DNA of 64,000 nucleotides from Hypholoma sublateritium FD-334 SS-4 (Eukaryota; Basidiomycota; Agaricomycetes; Agaricales; Strophariaceae), in the NCBI GenBank assembly GCA_000827495.1, contig KN817520.1, positions 539,700-603,699 of the forward strand, written 5' to 3'. A program made the position numbers and the translations under genes. Under the pieces are notes generated by a model. That model did not search any database and was not told the DNA's origin. It saw only the letters and a program-made list of their open reading frames with translations. Below are positions 11,802 to 23,519 of the stretch, piece by piece (within the stretch, counting starts at the first letter, position 1; every line of letters begins with the position of its first letter).

Positions 11802-13229
11802 CTACAAGGGTTCACCTATCTCATTGTTCCACCAAGGTTCCCTGTAAGTTTCTGGGCCGAGATCAACTATGGTCGCCAGATTAGATAGGCCAGGAATATA
11901 CTCCTCCAACTTCTTTCGAAAGTCCCTGTCGAGGATGAGGTTTTGTATAGGATAACCCGCTTCAGAGCGCTCAGGGAGAATAGACGATAATTCATTTGAG
12001 ATTTCGTCCCAGTGAAGTACTCTGCCAATCGTAAAAACGAGGGAGTGCAAGCGATGCCATGAGGTTGAGAGAGCTGCTGTAAGGAGGCTGGGGTTGGAAT
12101 AGCTTGCGTGAAGGAGATGTAGGTGGGTGATGTCGGGAAATGCGCGTGCAACGCCTGAAACTTCGCGCAGGTTGTATTCACGAAGAGTCAGATATTGTAC
12201 CGTCTGGAATTTTACAGCTCGGCCTAGAGCGTGGGCCATTTGCGGGGCGCCAAAAAAAGTAGGAAAGTGGTTGAATGAAGAATCTAGCCACAGGGATTCC
12301 AATGTTGGGGCGGATATTGAAAGAAGAAGTCTGGTTGCCAATTCTCCACTTGAGATGAGTCGCAGCGATTTCAAACTGGGTAATACAAAACTAGCGTCGT
12401 GGTGTATAGAATGAACAGGCCAAGTTCTCCGCAAAGTATCGCTAAATCCCGTTATTGAAACGTTGACGAGTGATTTCGGCCCAGTGAGAAGCGCAACAAG
12501 TTGAGGATATGAAAGTTTTGAGTGGTTAAGGTGAATGAATAAGGTTGTCACGTTCTGGAGACCAACGGAGGGATTCAACAGATCGATGGAGGAGGTGTCG
12601 ACAAAGGTCAATTTGGGTGATCCTCCACTAAATATTTGCACACTATCTGTTGCTGGAGGAAAGTTCAAGGGCGCATCATCACAATTGACACTGAAAGATT
12701 CAAGCATAGGGGTAGGAGCACCAATAAATTGGGATTGCATAAGAGATGCCGTGGAATTGAGGTAGCAGAAAATGGATAGCTTGCGCACTCGCCATAAATG
12801 AGCAGAAATTTGGTCATATATTTGCTTTGTGAACGCAGGCTTGAACATGGATGGCTTCTTCTTGTCCCACTCATAGATATCTATAAAGATACAGAGCGGC
12901 AAACAACCTGATCGTTGCAAATAGCTTCCGACCCATTTCTTAGACTTTCGGGACGTTATCGAGATGTTTGTCCATAACGCGGGTGTTGTGAGGGCGACTT
13001 CTCTCCACCTTCTGGAAACATGACTGAGTTGGACCTCAAATGGCACCTTGCGAGAGACGCGCTTGTCCACTGCCTGTGCAAAAATAAAAATCAGGGCTAA
13101 GAGCTCTGGTGGCAGTATATCAGGTGTAGAGCACCCGTCCTGCGGTGTGAATGGTGGAACTAGAGATCTCATAGATGTAAGTTGGTCAGGTTCGAGGCCA
13201 GCTTTTGCGCAACCACCAAGAATAACCAT
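11802..13229 (-). CDS. F-box protein with leucine-rich C-terminus
   Basis: A single open exon of 475 codons. An F-box lies at about residues 38-90 (DILPPELLALIFIFAQ, then VQLSHVSRRWREVALTTPALW), the usual site for binding Skp1 in an SCF ubiquitin ligase. The rest has irregular leucine-rich stretches (LPSLKSLRLI, APTLESLWLD, ITHLHLLHASY), expected to recognise substrates. Such genes form large, fast-evolving families in Agaricomycetes and the substrate cannot be inferred. The start at 13229 is the first ATG of the frame; Met-20 (MRSLVPPF) just before the F-box is an alternative, and a short upstream exon cannot be excluded. A second, unrelated-looking F-box gene lies at 21946-23519. Confidence 0.8.
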   Translation of the reverse strand: MVILGGCAKAGLEPDQLTSMRSLVPPFTPQDGCSTPDILPPELLALIFIFAQAVDKRVSRKVPFEVQLSHVSRRWREVALTTPALWTNISITSRKSKKWVGSYLQRSGCLPLCIFIDIYEWDKKKPSMFKPAFTKQIYDQISAHLWRVRKLSIFCYLNSTASLMQSQFIGAPTPMLESFSVNCDDAPLNFPPATDSVQIFSGGSPKLTFVDTSSIDLLNPSVGLQNVTTLFIHLNHSKLSYPQLVALLTGPKSLVNVSITGFSDTLRRTWPVHSIHHDASFVLPSLKSLRLISSGELATRLLLSISAPTLESLWLDSSFNHFPTFFGAPQMAHALGRAVKFQTVQYLTLREYNLREVSGVARAFPDITHLHLLHASYSNPSLLTAALSTSWHRLHSLVFTIGRVLHWDEISNELSSILPERSEAGYPIQNLILDRDFRKKLEEYIPGLSNLATIVDLGPETYREPWWNNEIGEPL

Positions 13230-13936
13230 CAGCTTAAATGATAGCTCCTGAGAAAGGAAGGGACTAACCTTGAGGCAATATTTCCATACAGATTGACCAA
13301 GCTTAAATGGTGGGGGTCAACTCTTGAACCAATTAAGAGGAATAGATGTGGCCTATAAGCCTTCAGAAACGAAGCGCGGCGGAGTCAGTCGCTATAAGTC
13401 AAACTTGTTGCCCGGTCGTCGCAGTCATCAACGAGTCTGAGTCAAGGAGTCTGAGTCGCGTCTCCGCGTTGAATTTGCTGACTCACCTTCCGGAGCAACG
13501 CGACCGTTAGTAGTAGTACACGTGACCTGAAACAGTACTTTAGCCGGACGCAAGCCGGCTTTGCCGGACTGGTCGTCTCTCCCTCAACCATGGCAAAAAA
13601 AGGGACCTTTCTAGCGACTTTCTCTGCTGCCTCCAGAAACCTCAATCGCAGATCATACTCTGTACTTAGCCGGCTGACTAATTTTTTCGGTAAGGATGGC
13701 ATTATCAAGTTATTAAACCAATAACCAATCCGTCTGTAAACAAACTCCGAGTGCCAAGTTCCAACCAAGTTGAACCACCTCATGTTGGCCTCATGTATTC
13801 CTCCTAGAATTTCTTCGTATATACTTACCTCCAGCAGATCCCAATAACTACTACCTACACCCTCTATTAGACGCCCAGCACCAGCGCAACTAATCGTCGC
13901 TTAGAATCAAACGATGAAATTCTACTCCAACACAAC
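13230..13936. other. Intergenic between F-box gene and ICL/PEPM copy 2
   Basis: No gene is supported. An open frame on the minus strand at 13442-13783 has no recognisable domain. The region should contain the F-box promoter and the 3' end of the ICL/PEPM copy 2 transcript. Confidence 0.45.
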
Positions 13937-15336
13937 TCAAACGACTTCAAACGCCGAACCGCCCGCTTGGGAGTCCAAAGTAACTACGTCGTCGAGACCT
14001 AAAGGAACATGAGTGACTTTGAACTTTTTTAATTTAAATGTTCTCATCGTACCCATGATGCCAAAGAATGATTTAGGGTCCATTCCTTTGGCCGTGCTGA
14101 AGTCTGTCCCGGTAGTTCTGAGAGATCTCATCGCATCTCGTACCCCATGTACGATGGCCACACATGACACCAAGGAGAAAACTAAGATACCATCCGATGT
14201 GAGAAACATCTTATGTTCCAGTATTGCCGGACTCACTGATAATCTTAGCGCCCATTGCCTCTGCTTCAGACGTAGTAAAAGATGGCGTCAGTCCTCCAGA
14301 AATAACATTGACGAGGACCTAAAGTAATTGCCCTGCATCAATATATTTCACTGCTGAAGGTAGAGGAAGTGCACTTACAGGCTTCGGGGCAAGAGCAGCA
14401 ACAGTCGACCTTAAAAGTTCCTCCGTCTTCACTCCTTCAATGAAGCAGACGTCTGCTCCTGCGGCTGAAGCTAACTGCAAGCGCGTAACAGCCTCCTCCA
14501 TCCCCAAGACTTGCGCAGAGTCTGTTCGTCCAATAATTACCTAGAAGACATATGAGTCGGTGGCACGGAAGGCAGATTTATTGGAGCTCTCGACATACGA
14601 AATCCGATCCAGGAACAGCGTCTCTCGCATGTACTGCCGCCCGAATGCGTGTCAAGAATTCCTCCCTAGAGACGACCTGTTTTCCCATCAAATGGCCACA
14701 GCGCTTGGTTTGCACTTGATCTTCAATGTGTAGTCCCGCGATTCCAGCCTGAATGTACTGTTGCACCGTTCTGGCGACATTCGCCGGTCCGCCGAAACTG
14801 AGGTATCATTTAGAGTCAAATCGTAAATGCGGAATATGCAGATCAAGCGTACCCCGTGTCGGCATCTGCGATAACAGGCATCGTTGGATCAAGACTAGAC
14901 ACCATTTGACCAGCCTCGACGAAATCATTAAGAGTTGCAATTGCGAGATCTGGTTGGCCGAGACGAGAGGCAGTAGTGGCCGCACCACTGAGGGAGTGAC
15001 GGACAAAAATTGCTGTGAGCAGCATCTTCTCGGTAACCATCCGCGAGTTCTTACCTCTGATAGAGACATTCAAATCCAGCTTCGATGGCGCACCGGGCGC
15101 TTATTCCATCACAAATACCAGGAGCCACCTACAGACGTTCAAAATAAACTTCCCTATCCAATTATAGAGTTTGGACATACAATAATTCCTGGTCGCGCCA
15201 ACAGTTGTCGCAACCTTGTAGCCGGATTAGTGGACAGAGGTCCTTCCAGATAATTTCTGGGATCGAGGCGGGGATTATGGTAGGCGGCACGTACGTCGAC
15301 CACGATATCTCCGGGAGCAACTGTGTCCATTCCCAT
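13937..15336 (-). CDS. ICL/PEP mutase family enzyme, copy 2 of 3
   Basis: A close paralogue of the genes at 1171 and 16280. It begins MGMDTVAPGD, followed by NPRLDPRNYLEGPLS and RLRQLLARPGI, then GICDGISARC, VIADADTG, GLHIEDQ, the signature TKRCGHLMGKQVV, IIGRTDSAQVLGMEEA and GADVCFIEGVK. The C-terminus ends GGSAFEVV, matching copy 1. One intron present in copies 1 and 3, between NDFV and the following A-x-M-V stretch, is missing here: NDFVEAGQMVSS reads straight through. The segment before the last exon (IMGTMRTFKLKKFKV) probably includes unspliced intron sequence in the naive frame. The start at 15336 matches the paralogues; an upstream in-frame ATG at 15492 gives an unrelated hydrophobic leader and was not chosen. 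Enzyme role is as for copy 1, substrate unknown. Confidence 0.82.
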
Positions 15337-16279
15337 TCTGTGTTTATTCTCTGTTGATGACGGAAGGGAATCTTTTGGAGAGGCCACGGAGCGAAAGGAT
15401 GAGAGGAATCGGAAAGAAACAAGCCATCTTAATATCCAAGTGGCATAGTACAGTCGCTGCTTCCAGATGATCCAGAGTTCAGCCAATGCCATGGTTTGTG
15501 GCTTACTGAGGGTTTTGCGAGGTCTGCCTTTTGCTCCGCTTGCTTTTTATATATCTATCACTCAATGTCCGCAAGCCCAGGAAAATCCCGAGCAATGCTC
15601 CGTACTCCAAAGAGATCGGCGAACGTCGTAGATGTTCCAAAATCCAAATGGAACTAATGCGAATTGAAGCCCAAGGTAGGATTTCTAGAAGCAACATCGA
15701 ACCGAAAATTATTGTATATCCAAATGGTCAGTCATTGTTATGGCCGCACCCGTAACACAACTCGGGTTGTGCCATAGATTTTAGACACTGAAATTCCAGT
15801 GTATTCGAAATGTAGCGCTAAAAACAAGTGCCAAATGATAGCCTCTGGCTATATGGACTCTTTTCGAAGTGATTATACTATTATATCTAAACATGTTCAT
15901 GGAAGAAGGACTCTGAGGGCCTTTTGAGTGTCAGCGGATCAATGGAATACCGCAAGTGGAATTCGGAGCGTCGGCAATAAAGCGGTCCTGGCCCTCTCCG
16001 AAGGCTGGGATGCTAAGTAAACGCCGGTGGCATACAGAACCATGTATATACGCTGCGGAGCCCCAGAGTGCCCCGAAACAGTGTAAGACGACATTTATCA
16101 TTCTGTGTCATTGTGGTTTACCACTGGCCGTCAACGCAAAAATTATTGTCGTACAAGTCGAGAAAGAATAAAATCAAGAAATTGCTACCCAATGTAATAG
16201 TACATATTCGATTGGTGGATAAGAAAAGACAAGAAATAGCTTGAAACCCTAACGGACTGAGAAAACGTGGAGAAGAGGA
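15337..16279. other. Intergenic between ICL/PEPM copies 2 and 3
   Basis: This is the copy 2 promoter side and the copy 3 3' flank. Only short frames occur and no domain was recognised. A TATA-like box for copy 2 is listed separately. Confidence 0.5.
15545..15551 (-). promoter_or_regulatory. TATA-like box of ICL/PEPM copy 2
   Basis: On the minus strand this reads TATAAAA within TATATAAAAAG, about 210 bp before the chosen ATG at 15336. The distance is longer than for the two paralogues, so a leader intron or a different start is possible. Confidence 0.4.
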
Positions 16280-17791
16280 TCAAATGGCTTTGAAGGCTGA
16301 GCCTCCTGCACGGGCGTCGAATTCGACTATTTCATTCAGGCCTATAAAAACGGGGATAAGGTATACATAGATTAAACGAGTTTGACATTCGCGACTGACC
16401 CATGACCTCAAAGAATTGTTTTGGACTCATACCCCGAGAAGTTGAGAAATCGGATCCTGTCTTTTTCAGGGCCTGCATCGCCGCCTGACAGGCGTGAACT
16501 ATAGCCACGCTCGAGACCAAAGAAAATACTGTGGCACCGGCAAATTAGATGTTCGAAGGCATTGACACTTTATGTGCGACATGACGATTACTCACTAATA
16601 ATCTTCGCACCCGTCTCCTCTGCTTCTTTTGTAGTGAAGGATGGTGTCAAACCACCTGAGATAACGTTAACAAGGACCTATATGGCATGCCTCGTGTTAG
16701 AGCAAAAATACATGAGACTCTCAGGCTGGCGGCTCATCTCACCGGTTTAGGCGCTAGAGCAGCTACTGTCGATTCGAGGAGTTCTTTGGACTTAACTCCT
16801 TCTATGAAGCAAACGTCGGCTCCGATATTGGCAGCCAATCTGAGTCTCAGAACTGCCTCATCCATTCCTAAAACCTGAGCAGAGTCTGTACGTGCAATGA
16901 TAACCTATATATGTATCTGGGTCAAAACGTGCCTGATGGAAGAGATGCGCCGTGACATACAAAATCAGAGCTTCCAGGGATTGAATCGCGGGCTAGAACG
17001 GCCGCCCGAACACGGATGAGGAAGTCTTCACGAGAAACGACTTGTTTGCCTAGCAGATGACCACAACGTTTGGTCTGAACTTGATCTTCGATGTGAAGAG
17101 CAGCCACACCGACTCGGGCGTACTGTCTCACAGTTCGCGCGACCATAGCAGGTCCACCAAATCTATGATATGACTTCAGGCGACGCATGAAGTAATAAAG
17201 AAAGAGTGCAAACCCAGTATCGGCATCTGCAATGACGGGCATGGCGGGGTCAAGACCGCAAACCATTTCGGCTGCCTTGAAAGGGATCAGTCACCACGAA
17301 CATAGGTATCAGATACTTTCATTACCTGGACGAAGTCATTTAATGTAGCAATCGCAAGATCAGGTTGTCCTAGTCGAGAAGCAGTGGTGGCTGCTCCACT
17401 GTGGACATTTTTAGCCAGCTGGCACAGAAGCACCTCTACAATAATAATGGCAACCAACCTCTGATACAGACAGGAGAAGCCTGCGTCCAGCGCACATCTT
17501 GCACTGATTCCATCACAAATGCCTGGGGCAACCTGTACAGACGATAATTATTGAGAAAGGAAGGCGTTATATATATATAATAGCGCTTACCACAATTCCA
17601 GGGCGAGCAAGCATTTGCCGCAATCTGGTCGCCGGATTTGAGGATAAAGGCCCATCCAGGAAGTTTTTCGGGTCGAGGCGAGCGTTGTAGTAAACCTCGG
17701 CCTCATTTCTGTTACTGGAGTGATGCGGTTGATTGGATGCGTCTTGATAAGAAGTAGTGGGCCTGGAGTAGTAGTCGAATACTGGAGACAT
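16280..17791 (-). CDS. ICL/PEP mutase family enzyme, copy 3 of 3
   Basis: The third paralogue, in the same orientation as copy 2. It begins MSPVFDYYSRPTTSYQDA and has VYYNARLDPKNFLDGPLS, RLRQMLARPGIVV, CGLDPAMPVIADADTGF, GGPAMVARTVRQYARVGVA, LHIEDQVQTKRCGH, LLGKQVVSREDF and the C-terminal EFDARAGGSAFKAI, ending at a TGA at 16280. Introns match copy 1, including the one lost in copy 2. Catalytic-signature residues (KRCGH, DADTG) are intact, so the gene looks functional. The leader before VYYNARLD differs from both other copies, which suggests an older duplication with a free N-terminus. A TATA box precedes the start by about 80 bp. Substrate is uncertain, as for copy 1. Confidence 0.83.
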
Positions 17792-17869
17792 GATTGGAAA
17801 AGTGCTACCTACGCAGGCCGGGATCAAAGAAGTGAAGAGGCTGTTAGATTACAGCAGCCAGGAGGCCTG

Positions 17870-17876
17870 CTTTTAT
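17870..17876 (-). promoter_or_regulatory. TATA box of ICL/PEPM copy 3
   Basis: On the minus strand this reads TATAAAA followed by GCAGG, about 79 bp before the ATG at 17791. Confidence 0.55.
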
Positions 17877-19465
17877 AGATACCAAAGCCACAAGATTCCA
17901 GATATTCGCCAGACTGCTTTATGGCAGAAGGCAAAGGCTTTTCCAAAACAGTCTACCTCCGAGTTGACGGAGGAAAATGCGAAATGTTCGGGTCAATACT
18001 CCCCGACTTCAAACTAAAAGCCAGCGCCCGCTTTGGTTCTTCTTCTTGCCAAGGCTCAGTGTTTAATACAGCAACATAATTTCCGACGATTTTTTGTACG
18101 GACCTTGTCCGCGGCAGTTGCCAGCATCGCAAAAAGCTAATGGAATTTGAACGATTGATTTCGACGAGTGCCAAGACTGAGTTGAATGGATAGGAGAACG
18201 GAATTTAGTACAGGGCGAGGTCTTATGAGCTCCGAGAGGCGCAATTTGGGCGAGAGAGTAGAGAATCTGAGATACATGTGGTCAACCTTTCAGGCTCGTT
18301 TAACAAGTTCATCATTCAAGTTGAGGATTGAAGGGAATCAATAAGGAGTTGATTCCGGATAGACACTGGCTTGACACTGGCAGTCCTGCTGCCCAACTGC
18401 TGCCTGCGTAAATCCTGCGAGCACTGCGTAAAAAACTTGTCCAGAAGGTTTGCTTAAATAAAACTAAATGCTAGTGAGTACTTACAAAGATCGTTGGGTA
18501 AGTTCTGAACAAGGTGTGTTGAAGGTGTGGGCAAGCGCCGTGCTTGTCCCTATTTCAGTTTGTTGACACGACGTTGACACCGCGCCAAGAATACCGTTGA
18601 CGGCAATTCTCGCGCTCAGCGCTTACCATCATACCGTACCAGGCGTACCTATAGCAGGCACTTTTGGCTTTGCGTCTTCTCGACGCCACTGTGTGGCGGC
18701 TGACTCTCATATCTCATCGTATATCACGTTTACCATCCGTAAAGCCTCAACTCTTCGCTTTAGGATCAATCATCACTGCGACCATGTCAACACCAACGAT
18801 CATCGATCATTGCTTGCTATAATCACCTTTGTCATTGAAGCCCATAAACTGGTAGATATGGTGTTCTATCTCATGGATGCTCGCGCCCACGCCGAACCCA
18901 CGTTGACTGAGGCATTGACATGCCGATTGTTTCCCTGCTCAGGAATCTACTCGGCGTTAGAGGGGCCGTTTACGACGCGCAGCTCACAGATCGCAGCACC
19001 TACCTTTCTCTCACACGGGTCTCCCTTTCAATTCGCTTTACCACAACTTTAATAATGTCCGTAGCTTGCGCCAAGGGAATAGAAGATGTATCTGTTCTGA
19101 CGTTGTCCTTTTTTGGAGCGCGATGAACTCAAATAGCCCTCCGGAATGGCAGCAAGACGATAGCAGCGCGCTTCCACCGAAAAGCCGTGGTATACCTTGG
19201 GTACTCCATCTTTTATGTTGCAGCGGAGTATTGGAGTCCTCTCTAACTCCGATTTTCAGACAGAATACCCACTATTTTGCCTTATCCACGCGGCCGCCTT
19301 GCGGAGCCACGGACTCGGAAATGCGCACGACTTGATTGCGGCTCCCTAGCTGCCCCGCTAGCCCTGTGTAAATTTGCCGGCGTCCCAGCTCTCCGTCGCA
19401 GTATAACAACTGTGATACCTACGGTTTGTGGTTCATACATCCCATCCCCACCAGCACCCCAAAAC
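17877..19465. other. Divergent intergenic region, copy 3 / FMN dehydrogenase
   Basis: About 1.6 kb separates two genes transcribed away from each other. Short frames on the plus strand (18597-19126) are serine/threonine- and histidine-rich with no recognised domain. The region presumably holds both promoters. Confidence 0.45.
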
Positions 19466-21645
19466 ATGTCCAACTTAATCACTGGCCAGGCTGTTGCTGA
19501 ACATGCCAGCCGAGACAGCTGCTGGATCATCGTTCACAGTAGGTGTTTTCATTTTTGTGTCCAGCCTACTAATCCCTACATATCCCTTTCAAGGCAAGGT
19601 TTACGACGTCACGGAGTTCTTAGATGGTGATTGACCCGCCGAAATAGTGAGGGGGATTGAGAGCTAACATCTGCGGTATACTAGAACATCCTGGCGGAAG
19701 CAAAATCATTCTCAAATACGCCGGAAAGGATGCGACGTACGTATTATGGTCTCGGTCGTGTCGTGTATCCGACTCATACCATCTATTTTCTAAAGTGAAG
19801 CGTATGAACCTATTCATCCGCCTGACGCCATCCAAAACAACTTGCCAATTGAGAAACAGTGCGTTGTTGTACATTCTGGCTTGTGCGAATTCTGAACAGA
19901 GGCGCGGGGTACAGCATTGGTGCTGTTGATATCAACACCGTCGCCAAAGTCGTCAAGCAGGTTACTGAGGAAGATAAGAGGCGTCAGGCGCTCATGGACG
20001 CTCGGCCCCCACTTGATGAAATCCTCAACCTCCACGACTTCGAGGTGAATAAATAAATGTACTTTCAGAGTATCCGTCCCCTCGCTGAAACACTGCATTT
20101 GATTAGGCTGTAGCCAAAGCTGTCCTTCCAGCCAAGGCCTGGGCGTACTATTCTTCTGCATCAGATGATGAAATCACAATTCGCGAGAACCGCGCAGCAT
20201 ACCAGCGGTCAGTTCTCCACGCGCTCTGTCCATTGACATCGACTCAAACTCGAGTTACGTTGCAGAGTTTGGTTCCGGCCACGAATCCTCCGCGATGTCA
20301 CATCCGTCGACTGGTCGACTACCATCCTTGGTTCCAAGTCCTCTCTTCCCGTCTACATTGTAGGCACTTCGCTCAGCATCATTATATGGATATTTACTGG
20401 ATCCTCTTCTAGTCCGCCACAGCTCTCGGTAAACTCGGCCACCCTGATGGCGAGTTGAACCTCACAAGAGCCGCAGGGAAGCATGGCGTTATACAAATGG
20501 TATAAGTGCTCGCACATTCATTTCCCGGTTCCTGATTTTAATTTGTTTATCTGCCACCAGATCCCGACCTTGGCGTCTTGCTCCTTCGACGAGATTGTGG
20601 ATGCCGCGCAGCCTGGCCAACCACTCTTCCTGCAATTGTATGTAGCCAGTATAATCCCTTTGATGCACACGCTAATTTCCTTTCTTTTTTCTTTTAGGTA
20701 TGTGAACCGTGACAGGGAGATCACCAAGAAATACGTACAGCACGCCGAAAAAAGAGGGGTTAAGGCTGTGTTCATCACCGTCGACGCCCCGCAACTTGGT
20801 CGTCGTGAGAAGGACATGCGCATGAAGTTCGTCGATGACGGTGCTGGAGCCAAGGTCCAAGAAGGACAATCCGGCGTGAAGAAGGATCAGGGTGTAGCGA
20901 GGGCTATCAGCGTATGCTTCCTATCCATCAATCTGAACAATATGGCATTCACCTCGTTTCTAGTCTTTCATCGACCCCAGCTTGTCCTGGAAGGACATAC
21001 CGTGGTTCCGGAGCATAACCAACAGTACGTGTTTCTGCTTGAATTCTGCTGGTTCCAATTCTCATCTCTACCCAGTGCACATCGTCCTCAAGGGCGTGTC
21101 AACCCCCGAAGACGCCATCTTGGCCTATGAAGCTGGGTGCCAGGGTATCGTCCTCAGTAACCACGGTGGTCGCCAACTCGATACCAGTCGTTCAGGTCTC
21201 GAGAATCTCATCGATATTGTCGCCGCGCTGAAGACCAAGGGCCCATGGCCAAACCCCAACTTCTCCATCTTCGTCGACGGAGGTGTCCGCCGCGCAAGTG
21301 ACGTCCTGAAGGCCCTTGCGCTCGGAGCATCGGCGGTTGGTGTCGGCCGCGGCTTCCTGTACGCGTTCTCGAGCTACGGCCAGGAAGGTGTTGAGCGCGC
21401 GATTGAGATTCTCCGCGATGAATTCGAGATGAACATGCGCTTGATTGGTGCCCGCTCAATCAACGAGCTCGTGCCCGAGATGGTCGACGCCAGTGCGCTC
21501 CACGCCCATGCTGGCATTACACCTGCCGATAACCTCTACAACACTACGTGTAAGTTCCGTTCGACTCGTCTTGAGAGCGTGGCTCATAATCTTGGATATA
21601 GACCAACCTCTCGGCCTCGCTTCGTTCAAGAATGCGAAGCTTTAA
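19466..21645 (+). CDS. Flavocytochrome b2-type FMN alpha-hydroxyacid dehydrogenase
   Basis: A multi-exon protein with an N-terminal cytochrome b5 domain and a C-terminal FMN domain, the layout of L-lactate:cytochrome c oxidoreductase (CYB2). The b5 domain shows VYDVTEFLDEHPGG, with the heme-ligand His near residue 37 after splicing, and a second His in PIHPPDAIQ. The FMN domain shows QLYVNRDREITKKYV, FITVDAPQLGRREKD, IVLKGVSTPEDAILA, the catalytic-site signature SNHGGRQLD, and FVDGGVRRASDVLKALALGA. The last intron joins NTTY to QPLGLASFKNAKL and the TAA at 21645. Family members oxidise L-lactate or similar 2-hydroxy acids and pass electrons through heme to cytochrome c; some wood-rot fungi have a related flavohemoprotein glyoxylate dehydrogenase. 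No clear mitochondrial presequence is seen: MSNLITGQAV leads directly into the b5 domain, so location may be cytosolic or peroxisomal. Confidence 0.85.
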
Positions 21646-21945
21646 TTATTGCTAGGCATATTTCGCTGTGGTTTCTGTGGCACTGAGCACTTTCTCTCTC
21701 TGACTGCGACACAGTCACTGTTGTTTAATTTTTCTAGACGCATTGCAGTTATGTATATACCTAAAACATGCCAATCTGTTGAGCAAATAAAATCCATGCT
21801 TTCGACAATTCCTACAAACTGATGGACACACTGATGGATAGCAGGAAAGCAATGAAACGAGTCGCGTTTGTAGAGCTGTATATCCAAGAGGCTACCCGTA
21901 CATATGAGTGAGACGCACCTGCGCCTTGTCATTCTTCGAAAGCTA

Positions 21946-23519
21946 TCAATTGTATTTAAACAACCAATAGTCGTCGGCGTTCACAAACTCGTCTTCAATG
22001 CAGAATTTGATCTTCCAACGCGGCCATTTAGTTGTGCCAAGTTCCTGGTCTGGACCTGACCTTTCAATACTCCACAGTGCGCGGTTTAAACCAATGGTGT
22101 CCAGGCCCTTTCCCTCTGTCGCGATTTCCTCAACGGAGATAGGAAGACGAGTGACGGTGCCATAGAGGTGGAGGAATGAGAGCTTCGGAAGGCTGCTGAC
22201 TTGGTCCATCAGGAGCAGAAGATCGTCGCCGCCCCAGTTGATCGCGAGGTGCAATGCGCGGAGGTTAGACGGCAGAGAGTTAGCGACCATGGCAAGTGCG
22301 GCGTTTCCCGCAAAGACATCGGCACCCATGTGCACGCCGAGGACCTCCACTTCATTGAGCTCCTGTATGACGGAGAGCAGGCGCGAAGTTTGATTGAAGC
22401 GCATCTCTGGGTGGCGCAGATACAGCCTTCGGAGTGACTTCCGGCCATGGAGAAAACCAGTCAGGGAACAGAATTCGTCCTCGCCAATCGCAGATGGTAC
22501 TTCGACGGAGAGACGAAAGGAGGTGAGTCTGGGGAGGCTGTTCGTGGACCAATGGGGCAGAAACGAGAAAAAGATAGGATCTATAAAGCCTACCACGCTC
22601 AATGACTCTAGCAACATTGCGTGCCGGAACATAGCATCGAGTCCAACAAACTCCTGGCCGTCCCCCACTATTCCGAAGATTTCTAGTTCACGAAGGGTCG
22701 AGTAGATCCGGATAGGTACGTTGTTGATATCGCTGGCACAGATTCTTAGACATTGAAGGGTGGATGGGAAATTTTCAAATATGTCCTGGATGGATATGGT
22801 CGAATGATGCTCTATTAGACTCGTATCTTCGACCAACCGATCCATTGCTTCATCATCTTCTGGGAAAAGAAACGGAATTGGAAGACGGAGCGTTGTGAGT
22901 TGAGTGAGATGCTGAAGAGAGTCTAAGGGAAATGTCCTACCTAAATGTTTGAGTTCAACATTTTACAGGCATACAACGAATAACTTACGATTGTACATCC
23001 AATGTTTTCAAGTCAAAGGGAAGATATTCGGCAATTTCATCGTCAAATGCAGGATGACAACCTACCCAGCGGAATGTATGGAGGTTTGGGAGGTATTGAA
23101 AAATATTTGCCACGGACACTATTTAGCGATGAGAAATAGGTTACTATATGGTTGCAGATAAATTCACATCTTTCAAATATCCCCAGACCTTCTGCATACG
23201 CAACGACGGTGATGTTCTTGACAACTTTGGCAAACTGGCGATCTCGGCTGATTCGATTGAGTATCTCCCAGGACTTACGCATCAGTTTCTCGGCCGTTTC
23301 GCGGGTGAAATCTTCGTAAAAGGTGTTCAGCATCTTCTTGCCCTTGTCGCCTCCAATGAAATATATCTTGATGGATGAAAATAACTGGCGGATAATGTTG
23401 TCGTGGAATTGCGAGCAGACATTCAGAAGGTACCTCGATTCGAACCGAGGGATACAATCCAGGATTTGCGACCAGATTTCAGGAGGCAAGCTCTTTGGGA
23501 GTCTTTCCAATCCCGCCAT
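21946..23519 (-). CDS. F-box/LRR-like protein
   Basis: Starts MAGLERLPKSLPPEIWSQIL, an F-box at the very N-terminus followed by FESRYLLNVCSQFHDNIIRQLF. Two introns of about 50 nt are visible. The first joins GLGIFER to SVANIFQYLPNLHTFRWVG. The second joins LDVQS to GRTFPLDSLQHLTQLTTLRL. The remainder is leucine-rich (LQCLRICASDI, LRELEIFGIV, LESLSVVGFI, RLTSFRLSVEV, LRALHLAINWG), as in substrate-binding regions of F-box proteins of Agaricomycetes. A longer frame upstream of 23519 adds a leader with no family resemblance, so the ATG before the F-box was chosen. Role as an SCF ubiquitin-ligase adaptor is inferred from the F-box alone. Confidence 0.78.
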
